Shown: one piece after another, positions 25,075 to 33,013 of the stretch
How the letters are laid out: each line of letters opens with the position of its first letter
Position numbering within the stretch: position 1 is the first letter of the stretch
Program-made: the position numbers and the translations under genes
The notes under the pieces: generated by a model
The model's input: only the letters and a program-made list of their open reading frames with translations
The model's database searches: none
What the model was told of the DNA's origin: nothing
Source: Acidimicrobiales bacterium
Lineage (GTDB): Bacteria > Actinomycetota > Acidimicrobiia > Acidimicrobiales > SZUA-35
DNA: 52,818 nucleotides
Assembly: GCA_013003535.1 (NCBI GenBank)
Contig: JABDIY010000075.1
Location: 1 to 52,818, forward strand
Direction: 5' to 3'

Positions 25075-26070
25075 CTAGTCTGCCGCAGGCGGCGGCTGTG
25101 TCCTTCCGCCAGTTCGCGCTTGAAGACGAGCCAACTTCCGCCGAGACCACCACCCCATGGCCACCACAGCCTGGTCCAATTCGGCGCTGAGAGCGGCCTC
25201 CTGGCGGACCAGGGCCCGCTCTCGGTCCAGGGCGTCGGCCAGCGATGCCCGTAGCTCGGCGCTCACGGATTTGACCTCCGAGGCCTGGGTCTCCGCGATC
25301 GCTTTCGACCGTTCGGCGCTCACCCGCCCGGTTCGCTCCCGATCGAGCTCTTTGTCCAACCGGTCATGCTGGCTGCGCCAGTATTCAACATCAGCTTCGG
25401 CCCGCTTGAGTTGGGCTTGAAGACGCCCCTGTTCGGATCGGATCGCGTCGGTCCGGGCCTCAGCGGCCACAGCACGAACCTCAGCGCTGGTGATGGCGTC
25501 CCGAACGCGCGTGAGCTCCGCTTCGACGTTCTCTGTCAGAGCGGTGTGCAGCTCACCGGCGACAGCTACCTGAATCTGGCGCACGAGATCCTGCTGCTCG
25601 GAGCGGACTTCGGGAGCAGCCGTGCGGACGGATCCCGGCGGGGACCCAGCCACGTGTACTGGAGGCGCTCCATGTGCACCGACCGCCTCCCGCAAGCCGG
25701 CCCGGCGAAGGTCAATCACTTCACTCGGGTCGTCGCTGGTACCCACATCGGCTTCCGTTCCTCCCGGGGCGGTCGCTTCGTCGGAGGGCTCGGAGCGAAT
25801 AACCGGGGGATCCGAACGGACGACTGGTGGGGGAGTGCTCTCAGTTTCTGATGCTTCCCGTGAAACATCTGCCATCTCCCACTCTTCGCGCGCCGCGATC
25901 TCGGCCAAGGCATTGCGGGGCAACACCCAGGTTGCACCGAAAGGGCCTTGGACCAGCAGGGCTTCATCCAACTGGTTGTCCCGGATTCGGCGCCGCAGGG
26001 TGTCGATCGAGACGCCAAAGACCTCCGCTGCATCGCGCAGCCCAATCTGATCCGCAGATATTTTGGTCAT
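25075..26070 (-). CDS. HTH plus coiled-coil DNA-binding protein, unknown, next to parAB
   Basis: 331 aa, no named family recognised. Residues about 9-52 look like an excisionase/MerR-type winged HTH (IGLRDAAEVFGVSIDTLRRRIRDNQ... GATWVLPRNAL). Residues 70-150 form a Pro/Glu/Ser-rich linker, 155-300 a long charged heptad-type coiled coil (RLQAQLKRAEADVEYWRSQH, LDKELDRERTGRVSAERS), and 305-322 a short basic aromatic segment (MGWWSRRKLARLQART) that could bind membrane or DNA. KfrA-like or DivIVA-like scaffolds have a comparable build, so a role in origin organisation is plausible but inferred. ATG 26070 sits 7 nt after TAGTCT. A near-consensus parS lies inside the gene. Confidence 0.75.
   Translation of the reverse strand: MTKISADQIGLRDAAEVFGVSIDTLRRRIRDNQLDEALLVQGPFGATWVLPRNALAEIAAREEWEMADVSREASETESTPPPVVRSDPPVIRSEPSDEATAPGGTEADVGTSDDPSEVIDLRRAGLREAVGAHGAPPVHVAGSPPGSVRTAAPEVRSEQQDLVRQIQVAVAGELHTALTENVEAELTRVRDAITSAEVRAVAAEARTDAIRSEQGRLQAQLKRAEADVEYWRSQHDRLDKELDRERTGRVSAERSKAIAETQASEVKSVSAELRASLADALDRERALVRQEAALSAELDQAVVAMGWWSRRKLARLQARTGGRTQPPPAAD
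25852..25867 (+). other. parS-like site (14/16)
   Basis: TGCTTCCCGTGAAACA differs from TGTTTCACGTGAAACA at only positions 3 and 7. It lies within the HTH/coiled-coil gene, about 0.8 kb from parA and 6 kb from dnaN, a normal distance for parS. It is the best parS match I found in the window by eye. Confidence 0.65.
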
Positions 26071-26077
26071 ACCCATC

Positions 26078-26083
26078 AGACTA
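26078..26083 (-). promoter_or_regulatory. candidate -10 hexamer for leaderless HTH/coiled-coil mRNA
   Basis: Minus strand TAGTCT, then 7 nt, then the ATG at 26070. Confidence 0.4.
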
Positions 26084-26091
26084 GGCAACTG

Positions 26092-26194
26092 CCCATAGGC
26101 GCTGGGGGATAGGGGCCAGGGCATTCGGCTTCCGATCTGTTGCCCATATCTTTGAGGGGACCCGTGTGCACAGGCGGATTGGCTACCCATAGGC
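26092..26194. repeat. CCCATAGGC repeats upstream of the HTH/coiled-coil gene
   Basis: GCCCATAGGC (26091-26100), GCCCATATC (26142-26150) and ACCCATAGGC (26185-26194) recur in the 217-bp gap between rsmG and the HTH gene. The core resembles the CCCATGGG centre of the 26-bp palindrome at 26774. Possible operator copies. Confidence 0.35.
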
Positions 26195-26257
26195 ATCGAA
26201 ATGTCTGCATAGGGGTCTCGTATCTGAGGTCCACCACTATCTGAATTAGCGTAACCA

Positions 26258-26299
26258 CTCTAGAAACTTCTCTCTAGAGAGTTATCTCTAGATAGCGGT
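26258..26299. repeat. three 14-bp iterons with core CTCTAGA
   Basis: CTCTAGA begins at 26258, 26272 and 26286, an exact 14-bp period. The middle copy sits in the palindrome CTCTCTAGAGAG (26270-26281). The last copy covers the rsmG stop codon. The array lies upstream of the HTH/coiled-coil gene. Confidence 0.7.
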
Positions 26300-26920
26300 C
26301 ACCCGCACTGCCGGCCGCTGCACGAGGACCTTCCAGCGGCGCAGGGGAGGCGGGCTTTGCCGTGACGCAAACACCGCGATTGGGGCACCCGCTTCTGAGA
26401 CCTGCTCCAGTCCCAAGCCGGCGACACCATTCGGCTCCCACGCCCGGCCGCCCGGCGGTTCACTGATCAAAATCCGACCCTGCAACCTGCAGAAATGCGC
26501 TGCCAGCTCAAGAGTGACCGAGGGAGGGCCGAAACTGCGAGCCACGACGAGGTCAAAGAACCTCAGCAAGTCTCCTTCTCCTTGTAGCAACGCTTCCTCG
26601 GCTCGGGCGGTGACCACACGAACCCGATCGGTGAGTCCCAGTTGCAGAACTGCGTGGTCTAGGAACCTGGTCCGCTTGGCCATCGCGTCCAACAAGACAC
26701 CGGTGAGATCGGTTCGCCACATCAGCAGAGGCAATCCCGGGATACCACCGCCACTACCGAGATCAAGCAGCGACTGTTGCTGCCCATGGGCAGCAACAGG
26801 AATGTTCTGTTCGTACCCATGGGCATGCACAAGGTGATCTTCGATCGGTCCTGGCCCCAGAAATCCGAGTCTAGCCGACTCCGCCAGCACGGATGCGAGA
26901 GGTTCGCTCACCTCAGGCAT
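26288..26920 (-). CDS. rsmG: 16S rRNA (guanine-N7)-methyltransferase RsmG
   Basis: 210 aa. S-adenosylmethionine-binding Rossmann fold with LLDLGSGGGIPGLPLL (51-66) and the next strand VLLDAMAKRTRFLDHAVLQLGL; ARSFGPPSVTLELAAHF corresponds to the conserved catalytic-region motif. It methylates G527-equivalent in 16S rRNA. The N-terminal recognition helix (DHLVHAHGYEQNIPVAAHG) is unlike the usual LWERHILNS pattern, and a 26-bp perfect DNA palindrome encodes part of it. Order parA / rsmG / jag is standard, apart from the inserted HTH gene. Confidence 0.88.
   Translation of the reverse strand: MPEVSEPLASVLAESARLGFLGPGPIEDHLVHAHGYEQNIPVAAHGQQQSLLDLGSGGGIPGLPLLMWRTDLTGVLLDAMAKRTRFLDHAVLQLGLTDRVRVVTARAEEALLQGEGDLLRFFDLVVARSFGPPSVTLELAAHFCRLQGRILISEPPGGRAWEPNGVAGLGLEQVSEAGAPIAVFASRQSPPPLRRWKVLVQRPAVRVTAI
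26774..26799. repeat. 26-bp perfect palindrome inside rsmG
   Basis: Bases 26774-26799 equal their own reverse complement, with half-site CTGTTGCTGCCCA and centre between 26786 and 26787. Another CCCATGGG lies 33 bp further (26816-26823). A perfect 26-bp palindrome in coding DNA is unlikely by chance and suggests a binding site for a dimeric protein, or an RNA hairpin. Confidence 0.7.
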
Positions 26921-26932
26921 GCCGGAAAGTTC

Positions 26933-27823
26933 TTAGTCGCTGATTGGAGCGATGACAACCTGGCGACGGGGATCGGTTCCCACCGAGCGGGTTTCGATGC
27001 CCTCGATCTCCGACAGTGCATCGTGCACCACCTTACGGTCGGCGGAGGACATCGGATCGAGCACGACCTCCGTAGCGTCGTCGATGGCTTTTTGGGCCGC
27101 TTTGCTCGCGAAAGCTGCCAACGCAGCCGCCCGCTTCTTCCGATAATCGCCGACGTCTACCTTTACCCGCGCCGGGGATGTCCCGCCCTTGAAGGACGCG
27201 ATCTTGGCGATTTCCTGAATAGCGTCGAGGGTGCGCGCCTTCGGTCCGATCAGTACACCATGCTGACCGGGGATGTTGGCGGTGATGTTCTCTTCTTCCA
27301 CCTCGAGCTCCACTGCGGCTTCGATACCAAATGCGGTAACCAGTCCGTTAAGAAATGTTGTGAGGTTTTCCTGGACCTGCTCCATTGGGATCTCTACTTT
27401 CTGGACTCGGGGTCGGTCCTTGGTGGTACGGGGCTTTTTCGGGGTTTGAGAACGTTCCGGGCGATCGCCAGTGCCGCCCTTGGCTGGTCGATCAGACCTC
27501 GCTCTGCCTGAGGCTACCGGAGCAGCCGACTCCCCACCGGCACCATTGCCCGATGTGGAAGCGTCCTTGGCACCGCCTCGCGATTTGCGCTTCTTGGTGT
27601 CGTTGCGGTCGTTTCGACCTCGTTTTCGGTCTCGACGTGGTTCAGTCCGGCGCGGCACCACCCGGGCTCGGACACGGGCGTCAGTCTTGCGAAGACCGAA
27701 AAACTTGGATTCGCCCTCGTCCTCTACAACAAACTCGGCCTCGGCATCCGGTACACCAAGCTTGTGAAGAAGTCGCTCCTTTGCTTCAGCGACGGTGGCG
27801 GCGGTGAGAGTGATCCACTCCAT
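26933..27823 (-). CDS. jag: Jag/KhpB RNA-binding protein
   Basis: 296 aa. Jag-N domain (MEWITLTAATVAEAKERLLHKLGV... ESKFFGLRK), a long basic low-complexity linker (about 55-140), KH domain (about 150-215) and R3H domain (235-296, with Arg263-xxx-His267 in SADRKVVHDAL). The KH loop reads GPKA (193-196) where GxxG is expected, so RNA binding by that loop may be altered. It follows yidC, as in most Gram-positives, and is 12 bp upstream of rsmG. Role: post-transcriptional control of cell-wall and division functions, inferred from the family. Confidence 0.9.
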   Translation of the reverse strand: MEWITLTAATVAEAKERLLHKLGVPDAEAEFVVEDEGESKFFGLRKTDARVRARVVPRRTEPRRDRKRGRNDRNDTKKRKSRGGAKDASTSGNGAGGESAAPVASGRARSDRPAKGGTGDRPERSQTPKKPRTTKDRPRVQKVEIPMEQVQENLTTFLNGLVTAFGIEAAVELEVEEENITANIPGQHGVLIGPKARTLDAIQEIAKIASFKGGTSPARVKVDVGDYRKKRAAALAAFASKAAQKAIDDATEVVLDPMSSADRKVVHDALSEIEGIETRSVGTDPRRQVVIAPISD

Positions 27824-27825
27824 GG

Positions 27826-28953
27826 TTAGCGTTTCTTCTTTCGCTGCTGGGGCTGCGTGCCCTTGGGGGTAATGCGGCTCGACGGAACCCCGCCGTCGGC
27901 GGTCTTTCGCTTCGCAGCCGCCTTGGCCTTGATGGCCTTCTTGCGTTCCAGTTCACGGGCCCGCCGTTGTTCTACCTTGCTGGCCTTTTGGTCATCGCCG
28001 CCACCGACTTCACCGGCAACGGAATCGCCGGATTTCTTCTTCGTGGTCTTTTCGTGCGTCGCTTTGGCCGCCTTGCGCTCCTCCAGTTGAGCTTGAAACG
28101 ACGCCTCCATGTCATCCTTCTTGGAGTACAGGGCTCGGGTGATGTAGGCCTGCTGACCAATTCGGAACGTGTTGGAGGTGGCCCAGTAAATACTGAGACC
28201 CGTAGGGAAGAAGAAGCTCCAGACGCCGGTGAGTAGAGGCAGATACTTCAGGATTGCTTGCTGCTGGGCGAGAACGTTGTTCTCCTCGCCACCTTCGGTC
28301 TGGGGTCGACGGGCGGTGACCTGCTTCTGTTGATACCACGAGGTCCCTACGAGGAAGACGATCAACAGTAGGTAAGGAATGGCCTTGGGAATGGACTGAC
28401 TCAAGATCTCATTTGGCTGAGCACCCAGATCGAAGACCCCCAGGAACTTCATTTCGGTAGACTTCACAAGATCCTGATACATCAGCGAATCAGGGCTGAG
28501 GTAGTGGGGATAGAAGCGCTGGGAAAAATCAGGAGGGGCCGATCTCCCGCTGACCTCGAACACTTTCGTGACCACGTCGGTGAACGGGGAATCTTCTACC
28601 CGACGGGTGAGCCCGCGAATCACCTGGAAGAGAATAAGAAAAACCGGCGCCTGGGCCAAAATAGGAAGGCAACCACCTACCGGATTGATGCCGTGCTCTC
28701 GATAGAGCTCCATCATTTCGGTGTTCAGGCGCTCTTTGTCATCCTTGAACTCTTTCTGCAGCCGTTTGAGTTCAGGCGCCACCATGGACATCTTGATGGT
28801 GCTTTTGGTGGCCTTGAGCGTGAGCGGCATCACGAGCACCATGAGCATCAGGGTGAGGACCATGATCGCAAGGCCGTAACTGCCCCCGATCACCGGCAAC
28901 TCATAGATGGCCGCCAGGAGGCGAGCGATGGACTGGATCAGATTATCAATCAC
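27826..28953 (-). CDS. yidC: membrane protein insertase YidC
   Basis: 375 aa, Gram-positive/actinobacterial form without the large periplasmic P1 domain. The core has five hydrophobic segments: [21 protein letters not shown], the charged coiled-coil hairpin [40 protein letters not shown], then [15 protein letters not shown] and further helices to [16 protein letters not shown]. The C-terminal 90 residues are Lys/Arg rich (KKKSGDS..., [20 protein letters not shown]) and can contact ribosomes. The start overlaps yidD by 4 nt. Confidence 0.95.
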   Translation of the reverse strand: MIDNLIQSIARLLAAIYELPVIGGSYGLAIMVLTLMLMVLVMPLTLKATKSTIKMSMVAPELKRLQKEFKDDKERLNTEMMELYREHGINPVGGCLPILAQAPVFLILFQVIRGLTRRVEDSPFTDVVTKVFEVSGRSAPPDFSQRFYPHYLSPDSLMYQDLVKSTEMKFLGVFDLGAQPNEILSQSIPKAIPYLLLIVFLVGTSWYQQKQVTARRPQTEGGEENNVLAQQQAILKYLPLLTGVWSFFFPTGLSIYWATSNTFRIGQQAYITRALYSKKDDMEASFQAQLEERKAAKATHEKTTKKKSGDSVAGEVGGGDDQKASKVEQRRARELERKKAIKAKAAAKRKTADGGVPSSRITPKGTQPQQRKKKR

Positions 28954-29168
28954 TGGTGTACCTCGGGAACCGGGTCATAACCATGGGACCCCAGGGGATG
29001 ACAGCGACCGATGCGTTTGAGGGCCAACCATGTACCGCGGCCGGAGCCATGGATTTGGATTGCCTCAGCGGCATAGCTCGAACAAGTGGGGATATACCGA
29101 CAGCGTGGGCGGCGGGCCGGCCCGGTGGCCTGGTACATACGAATCGCTCCTAGTAGGAACTTCTTCAT
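28950..29168 (-). CDS. yidD: membrane protein insertion efficiency factor YidD
   Basis: 72 aa with the family signature [19 protein letters not shown] and a conserved tail ([17 protein letters not shown]). A small membrane-associated helper of YidC. It overlaps rnpA by 4 nt upstream and yidC by 4 nt downstream, so the rpmH-rnpA-yidD-yidC run is translationally coupled. Confidence 0.95.
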   Translation of the reverse strand: MKKFLLGAIRMYQATGPARRPRCRYIPTCSSYAAEAIQIHGSGRGTWLALKRIGRCHPLGSHGYDPVPEVHQ

Positions 29169-29548
29169 CGCGCACTCCTGCCGGACCGTCCTGGGGAGTT
29201 GGAACCTACCGGGGCCATCAGGTTCGCACAGTGAGCGACGAGGTCTGGGTAGGGCAGTTGAAGTGCGGCCCTGTCGGCCCCCATCAACACGTGGGTTACA
29301 CCAACTGACCCTCGGTCACAGGCCTCCGATGCTGAATGGCGCAGCCGCCGGCGCATCCGGTTGCGGTCGACCGCAGAACCAAAGGAACGCCCGATGGTGA
29401 ATCCCAGCCGAACGCTGCACGGGAGACCATGATCGGCGACTGGCGACGCGCCGAGGACTACTCGGGCCCGCAGCGGGCCGGAGCGACGATTCTCCCCGGA
29501 GAGCCGCAGAAGCTGGAACTGGCTCCGATGCGTCAGCCGGTCGATCAC
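29165..29548 (-). CDS. rnpA: ribonuclease P protein component
   Basis: 127 aa. RnpA fold with [10 protein letters not shown] at the start, [30 protein letters not shown] carrying the conserved RNR motif, and [18 protein letters not shown] near the end. It supports the catalytic RNase P RNA in tRNA 5' processing. The frame stays open further upstream, but GTG 29548 in a GTGA overlap with the rpmH stop is chosen; an upstream Val in the same frame is a GTC and cannot start. Confidence 0.93.
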   Translation of the reverse strand: MIDRLTHRSQFQLLRLSGENRRSGPLRARVVLGASPVADHGLPCSVRLGFTIGRSFGSAVDRNRMRRRLRHSASEACDRGSVGVTHVLMGADRAALQLPYPDLVAHCANLMAPVGSNSPGRSGRSAR

Positions 29549-29679
29549 GCGCTCAGGCGGTGGCGACCTTTTTGGCGGCGTGACCGCAGAACGGCGCGGC
29601 CGCCGCGAGTGCTGGCGCGAAGCCGGAAGCCGTGCTTCTTGGAACGCTTTCGTTGATTTGGCTGGAACGTCCTCTTCAC
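29545..29679 (-). CDS. rpmH: 50S ribosomal protein L34
   Basis: 44 aa, normal length: [19 protein letters not shown], then [28 protein letters not shown] start with AGAGGTG 5 nt upstream. The stop overlaps the rnpA GTG by 4 nt. It begins the leftward operon opposite dnaA, a hallmark of bacterial origins. Confidence 0.95.
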   Translation of the reverse strand: MKRTFQPNQRKRSKKHGFRLRASTRGGRAVLRSRRQKGRHRLSA

Positions 29680-30078
29680 GGGGACACCTCTTGATTTGTC
29701 TTGACGGATTTTTTCGAACACCGACCAGCCGAGAAAGTGGGGCAACCGGTGTTTGCAACAGATCAAGGCTAGACCCGACATTGTCCGAATACGCCCTATC
29801 GCCACATCACCGCTCTGTCGATGCTGTCGCGGGGTTGCGGCGCCAAGTGCAAACGGGCCTCCCGGCTGAGAATCCCATCACTCGGAGTGCTCCAACTTCG
29901 CCAGTTCACACGATGTTTTCGCGATTCGTGTGGCGGTGGATAACTCCGGCCAGTAGGTTCAAATGCCCACGGGCACAACAAACAGAGGCGACCACGACCC
30001 ACACCGGGGGACTTGTCAAAACTGTGCATTCGCTCGACCCTTACGCCGCCTGCCAGCAGAGAGATTCCCGAGAGTTCT
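29680..30078. promoter_or_regulatory. rpmH-dnaA divergent intergenic region
   Basis: 399 bp without a gene. It should hold the rpmH promoter (a TAGCCT hexamer on the minus strand near 29770 is possible) and the dnaA promoter. One DnaA-box-like GGTGGATAA lies at 29935. Otherwise I see no repeats and no cluster of boxes, so it is unlikely to be the main unwinding site. Confidence 0.6.
29935..29959 (+). promoter_or_regulatory. dnaA: candidate dnaA promoter with overlapping DnaA box
   Basis: GGTGGATAA (29935-29943; TTATCCACC on the minus strand) lies where a -35 region would be for the -10-like TAGGTT at 29954-29959. A DnaA box in a dnaA promoter suggests autoregulation. Confidence 0.35.
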
Positions 30079-31524
30079 ATGAGGATCGCACCCGATGCCA
30101 ACGAAGACATGCTCCTTCCCTTGGTGGACCACCTGAAAGACGCGCTGCGCCAGGAACTTCGCGGTGGGGCGTACCTCTCCACAGTGCAAGCCCTCCAGCC
30201 GCTCAAACTCGACGAATTGGTGCTTGACCTCGCGGTGCCGAGCGAACTCCACCGGCGCCGAGTCGGCGACGAAATCATCACCCGAATGGAGGAATTGTCC
30301 TCGGACTACCTCGGCCGAACCATCCAAGTGCGTGTTTCTGTAGCCCAAATGCGCTTGGAGACCGAAGGTGTCTACGGAGGAACTGTTGGTGCTCTCAATG
30401 ACCGCCGGGCCGAGGAGGTCGACCACCAGACGATCGACCTCCGATCACAATCTGGCGCGAACACCGCCGCCGACGCTCCGGTGGCATCGCAGGGCGCTTC
30501 CACAGTCGAGTACACCTTTGACAACTTCGTCATCGGCGGATCGAACCGCTTCGCCCATGCAGCCTCGGTCGCCGCCTCAGAAGCGCCCGGCGAGAAATAC
30601 ACGCCGCTGTTTGTCTACGGCGGCTCTGGCTTGGGTAAGACGCATCTTCTCAAAGCATTCAGTCACAACATCAACCAGCTCTTCCCCAACAAGACCTGCC
30701 TGTTCATCACCACCGAGGAATATCTCACCCAGTTCGTCAAGGCAATCAGCACAAACACGGTTCCTGCCTTCGCCGCCAAGATGCGAAAGCTCGACGTGTT
30801 ACTCATCGACGACATTCAGTTCATCGCCGGCAAGAGCGGCCTCCAAGAAGAACTCTTCCATACGCTCAACACCCTTTATGACCTTGGCTCTCAAGTGATG
30901 ATCAGCTGCGATTCCAAACCGGATGGAATCAACAAATTGGAGGATCGACTCCGCACCCGGTTCAGCCAAGGCCTTGTCGTAGACATTCAGCCGCCGGACG
31001 TAGAAACACGCATGGCTATTCTGCAGGCCTTGGCAGAACGGATCGGCTTCTGGTTGCCCGGCGACGTGGCCGGCGTGATCGCCAACCAAATCTCAGACAA
31101 CGTCCGATCGCTCGAAGGGGCGCTGCTACAGGTGTACGCCCGCTCCAACCTCTTCAATGATCCCATCACAACCGACCTTGCCGAAAGCGTTCTGAGCGAA
31201 CTGCTCCCAACATCGGAAATTCGAATCTCGGTAGATCTCATCCTCGGGGTGACCGCTGAGGTGTCGGGCTATTCCACGGACCAACTCCTCAGCGGGTCAC
31301 GCAAACGAGCCTTGGTCCAATACCGCAAAATCGCCATGCACCTCGCTCGGGAGATGACCAATCATTCCTTAGCGGAGCTCGGTGGCTTCTTTGATCGGGA
31401 CCACACCACAGTTCTGCATGCAGTGAACAGCAGCCAGGATCTACTGGGTGAGCGGACCGAGTTCTATCAGCGATACATGAAGATCCAACGCACCATTCAG
31501 GAGCAGCTCCGCCTCGCGGAGTAG
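30079..31524 (+). CDS. dnaA: chromosomal replication initiator protein DnaA
   Basis: 481 aa from ATG 30079. Domain I (about 1-90) lacks the usual Trp and is divergent; a short linker follows; domain III is a clear AAA+ core with Walker A GGSGLGKT (181-188), Walker B LLIDDIQFI, and sensor region SCDSKPDGINKLEDRLRTRFSQGL; domain IV has the DNA-binding signature FFDRDHTTVLHAV. It binds DnaA boxes and opens oriC. The start is uncertain: TTG 30013 and ATG 30109 are alternatives; 30079 has only a weak GAGAG before it. dnaN follows after the 382-bp oriC gap. Confidence 0.95.
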   Translation: MRIAPDANEDMLLPLVDHLKDALRQELRGGAYLSTVQALQPLKLDELVLDLAVPSELHRRRVGDEIITRMEELSSDYLGRTIQVRVSVAQMRLETEGVYGGTVGALNDRRAEEVDHQTIDLRSQSGANTAADAPVASQGASTVEYTFDNFVIGGSNRFAHAASVAASEAPGEKYTPLFVYGGSGLGKTHLLKAFSHNINQLFPNKTCLFITTEEYLTQFVKAISTNTVPAFAAKMRKLDVLLIDDIQFIAGKSGLQEELFHTLNTLYDLGSQVMISCDSKPDGINKLEDRLRTRFSQGLVVDIQPPDVETRMAILQALAERIGFWLPGDVAGVIANQISDNVRSLEGALLQVYARSNLFNDPITTDLAESVLSELLPTSEIRISVDLILGVTAEVSGYSTDQLLSGSRKRALVQYRKIAMHLAREMTNHSLAELGGFFDRDHTTVLHAVNSSQDLLGERTEFYQRYMKIQRTIQEQLRLAE

Positions 31525-31906
31525 GCAGCCGTTGTGAACCATTGGACGACGGCATTACCTCATCGCCTGTGGAGCACCATGGGAAAAACACCCTTGCTCG
31601 CCCCCACGGCGTCGGGGAAAAGGTGGGGATGGATCTGCGCTGAGTCTTTCCCCGAGAATTTGCTGGGGAAATCCACTGGCAAGATGGGGAAAGTCTGGGC
31701 CGGCCGAGCAGGGGATACGCTCGCTATCCACTATCAACAGCCCCTACTACTACCGTTAGCTAATACAGAAGAAGAAGGGGAGATAATAGTGCAGTGTCCC
31801 CATCACTCTTCCATAGCGGTTTCGCCAAGGTTTCCAGACGATGAGCCCAGGGTTGCAGAAGGTCCCTCGGGCCGGTTAGACATTCAACAGACAGAAATGG
31901 GAGATA
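31525..31906. other. oriC: probable oriC (dnaA-dnaN intergenic region)
   Basis: 382 bp with no gene. The left part has GGGGAAA repeats: CGGGGAAAA 31613, inverted TTTCCCC 31647, TGGGGAAA 31664 and 31685 (the last two 21 bp apart). Then come overlapping DnaA-box-like CTATCCACT (31724-31732) and CTATCAACA (31731-31739), a 4-bp GCCC spacer, the trio CTACTACTA, and an AT-richer stretch about 31754-31790. The order box, GC spacer, trio, unwinding region is that of the Bacillus subtilis basal unwinding system. Box matches are 7/9, so this is inference from layout. Confidence 0.7.
31744..31753 (+). other. candidate DnaA-trio element
   Basis: CTACTACTAC reads 3'-GATGATGATG-5' on the lower strand, three perfect DnaA-trios, 4 bp after the box-like CTATCAACA and before TTAGCTAATAC. 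DnaA-trios guide DnaA filament growth onto single strands. Confidence 0.55.
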
Positions 31907-33001
31907 ATGAAGTTTCGGTGTGAACGAGATGCCCTTACCGAAGCGCTCAGCGTTGCGGGCCGAGCCGTAGGTTCATCGAGCGGAAGTTTGGGACTCTCAG
32001 GTATCCAGGCCACGCTCACGGGTGACCGGCTCGAGCTCACCGGGTCCGACCTCGACCTCACGATCTCTGCACAGATCCAGGTGAGTGGACAGAGCGACGG
32101 TCGCATCGTGATTCCGGCCAAGTTGGCCGAAAGTATCGTGAAGTCACTTCCGCCCGGTGCGGTCAGTTGTTCGGCGGAAGATGACGAGTTGTTGATTTCT
32201 TCCGGGCGCAGCGAGTTCAGTATCCGATTGATCTCCGCCAACGAGTTCCCGACTTTGGCCGAAGCAGACGATCAGTTCATCGAGCTCCCTGCGGATGCCC
32301 TTGTCGACGCCTTCCGGCAGGTGGTGACCGCCGCCAGCGGAGACGATTCACGTCCGGTGCTTACGGGCGTGTATGCCTCAAACGAAGACGGAGGGCTGCG
32401 TCTGGTGGCCACCGATTCCTATCGATTGGCCATGCGGGACATCCCTGGTGCAGCTGAGGTTCTGGGATCAGCCAGCAGTGCCCTCATTCCCAGCCGAGCA
32501 CTCAGTGAGCTCAATCGCCTTCTCAAGCGGGGCGACAGCGTGCGAATGCACATGGGCGAAAGCGAAGCCCGTTTCGAGGTACCCGGCGCCCGGCTGTCCA
32601 CTCGGCTCCTCGAGGGGACCTTCCCCAATTACCGTGGTCTCATCCCCGATCACCATCCCAACGTTCTCACCATCGAGCGTACGGCGCTCTTGGAAGCTCT
32701 GAAGCGGGTGAGCCTGCTGGCCAAGGACAATACGCCGGTTCGTCTGCAAATGTCGGCCGACGGTCTGCAACTTGCTGCGATTGCCCAGGACGTCGGGTCA
32801 GCCCAAGAAATTGTGGAGGGCACCTATGACGGGACCGACCTCACGATCGCCTTCAACCCGCAGTTCCTTCGCGAAGGACTCGAGGTTGCCCCTGGTGACC
32901 ACATCACCCTCAACACCATAGATGAGCTGAAGCCAGCGTTGTTGCGTTCTCCGGTCGCCGAGGACTTTCTTTACCTGTTGATGCCCGTCCGAGTGTCCTA
33001 G
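31907..33001 (+). CDS. dnaN: DNA polymerase III sliding clamp, beta subunit
   Basis: 364 aa, three beta-clamp domains. Typical stretches: MKFRCERDALTEALSVAGRAV at the start, FPTLAEADD, RPVLTGVYASNEDGGLRLVATDSYRLAMR, SRLLEGTFPNYRGLIP and the C-terminal YLLMPVRVS, with the partner-binding pocket between domains 2 and 3. GGGAG lies 3 nt before the ATG, closer than ideal. recF follows after 12 bp. It tethers polymerase to DNA. Confidence 0.97.
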   Translation: MKFRCERDALTEALSVAGRAVGSSSGSLGLSGIQATLTGDRLELTGSDLDLTISAQIQVSGQSDGRIVIPAKLAESIVKSLPPGAVSCSAEDDELLISSGRSEFSIRLISANEFPTLAEADDQFIELPADALVDAFRQVVTAASGDDSRPVLTGVYASNEDGGLRLVATDSYRLAMRDIPGAAEVLGSASSALIPSRALSELNRLLKRGDSVRMHMGESEARFEVPGARLSTRLLEGTFPNYRGLIPDHHPNVLTIERTALLEALKRVSLLAKDNTPVRLQMSADGLQLAAIAQDVGSAQEIVEGTYDGTDLTIAFNPQFLREGLEVAPGDHITLNTIDELKPALLRSPVAEDFLYLLMPVRVS

Positions 33002-33013
33002 GAGCGCCTGCTG

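Noticed and set aside
29954-29975. GGTTCAAATGCC as a tRNA T-arm
   Set aside because: No matching stems on either side; it belongs to the rpmH-dnaA gap.
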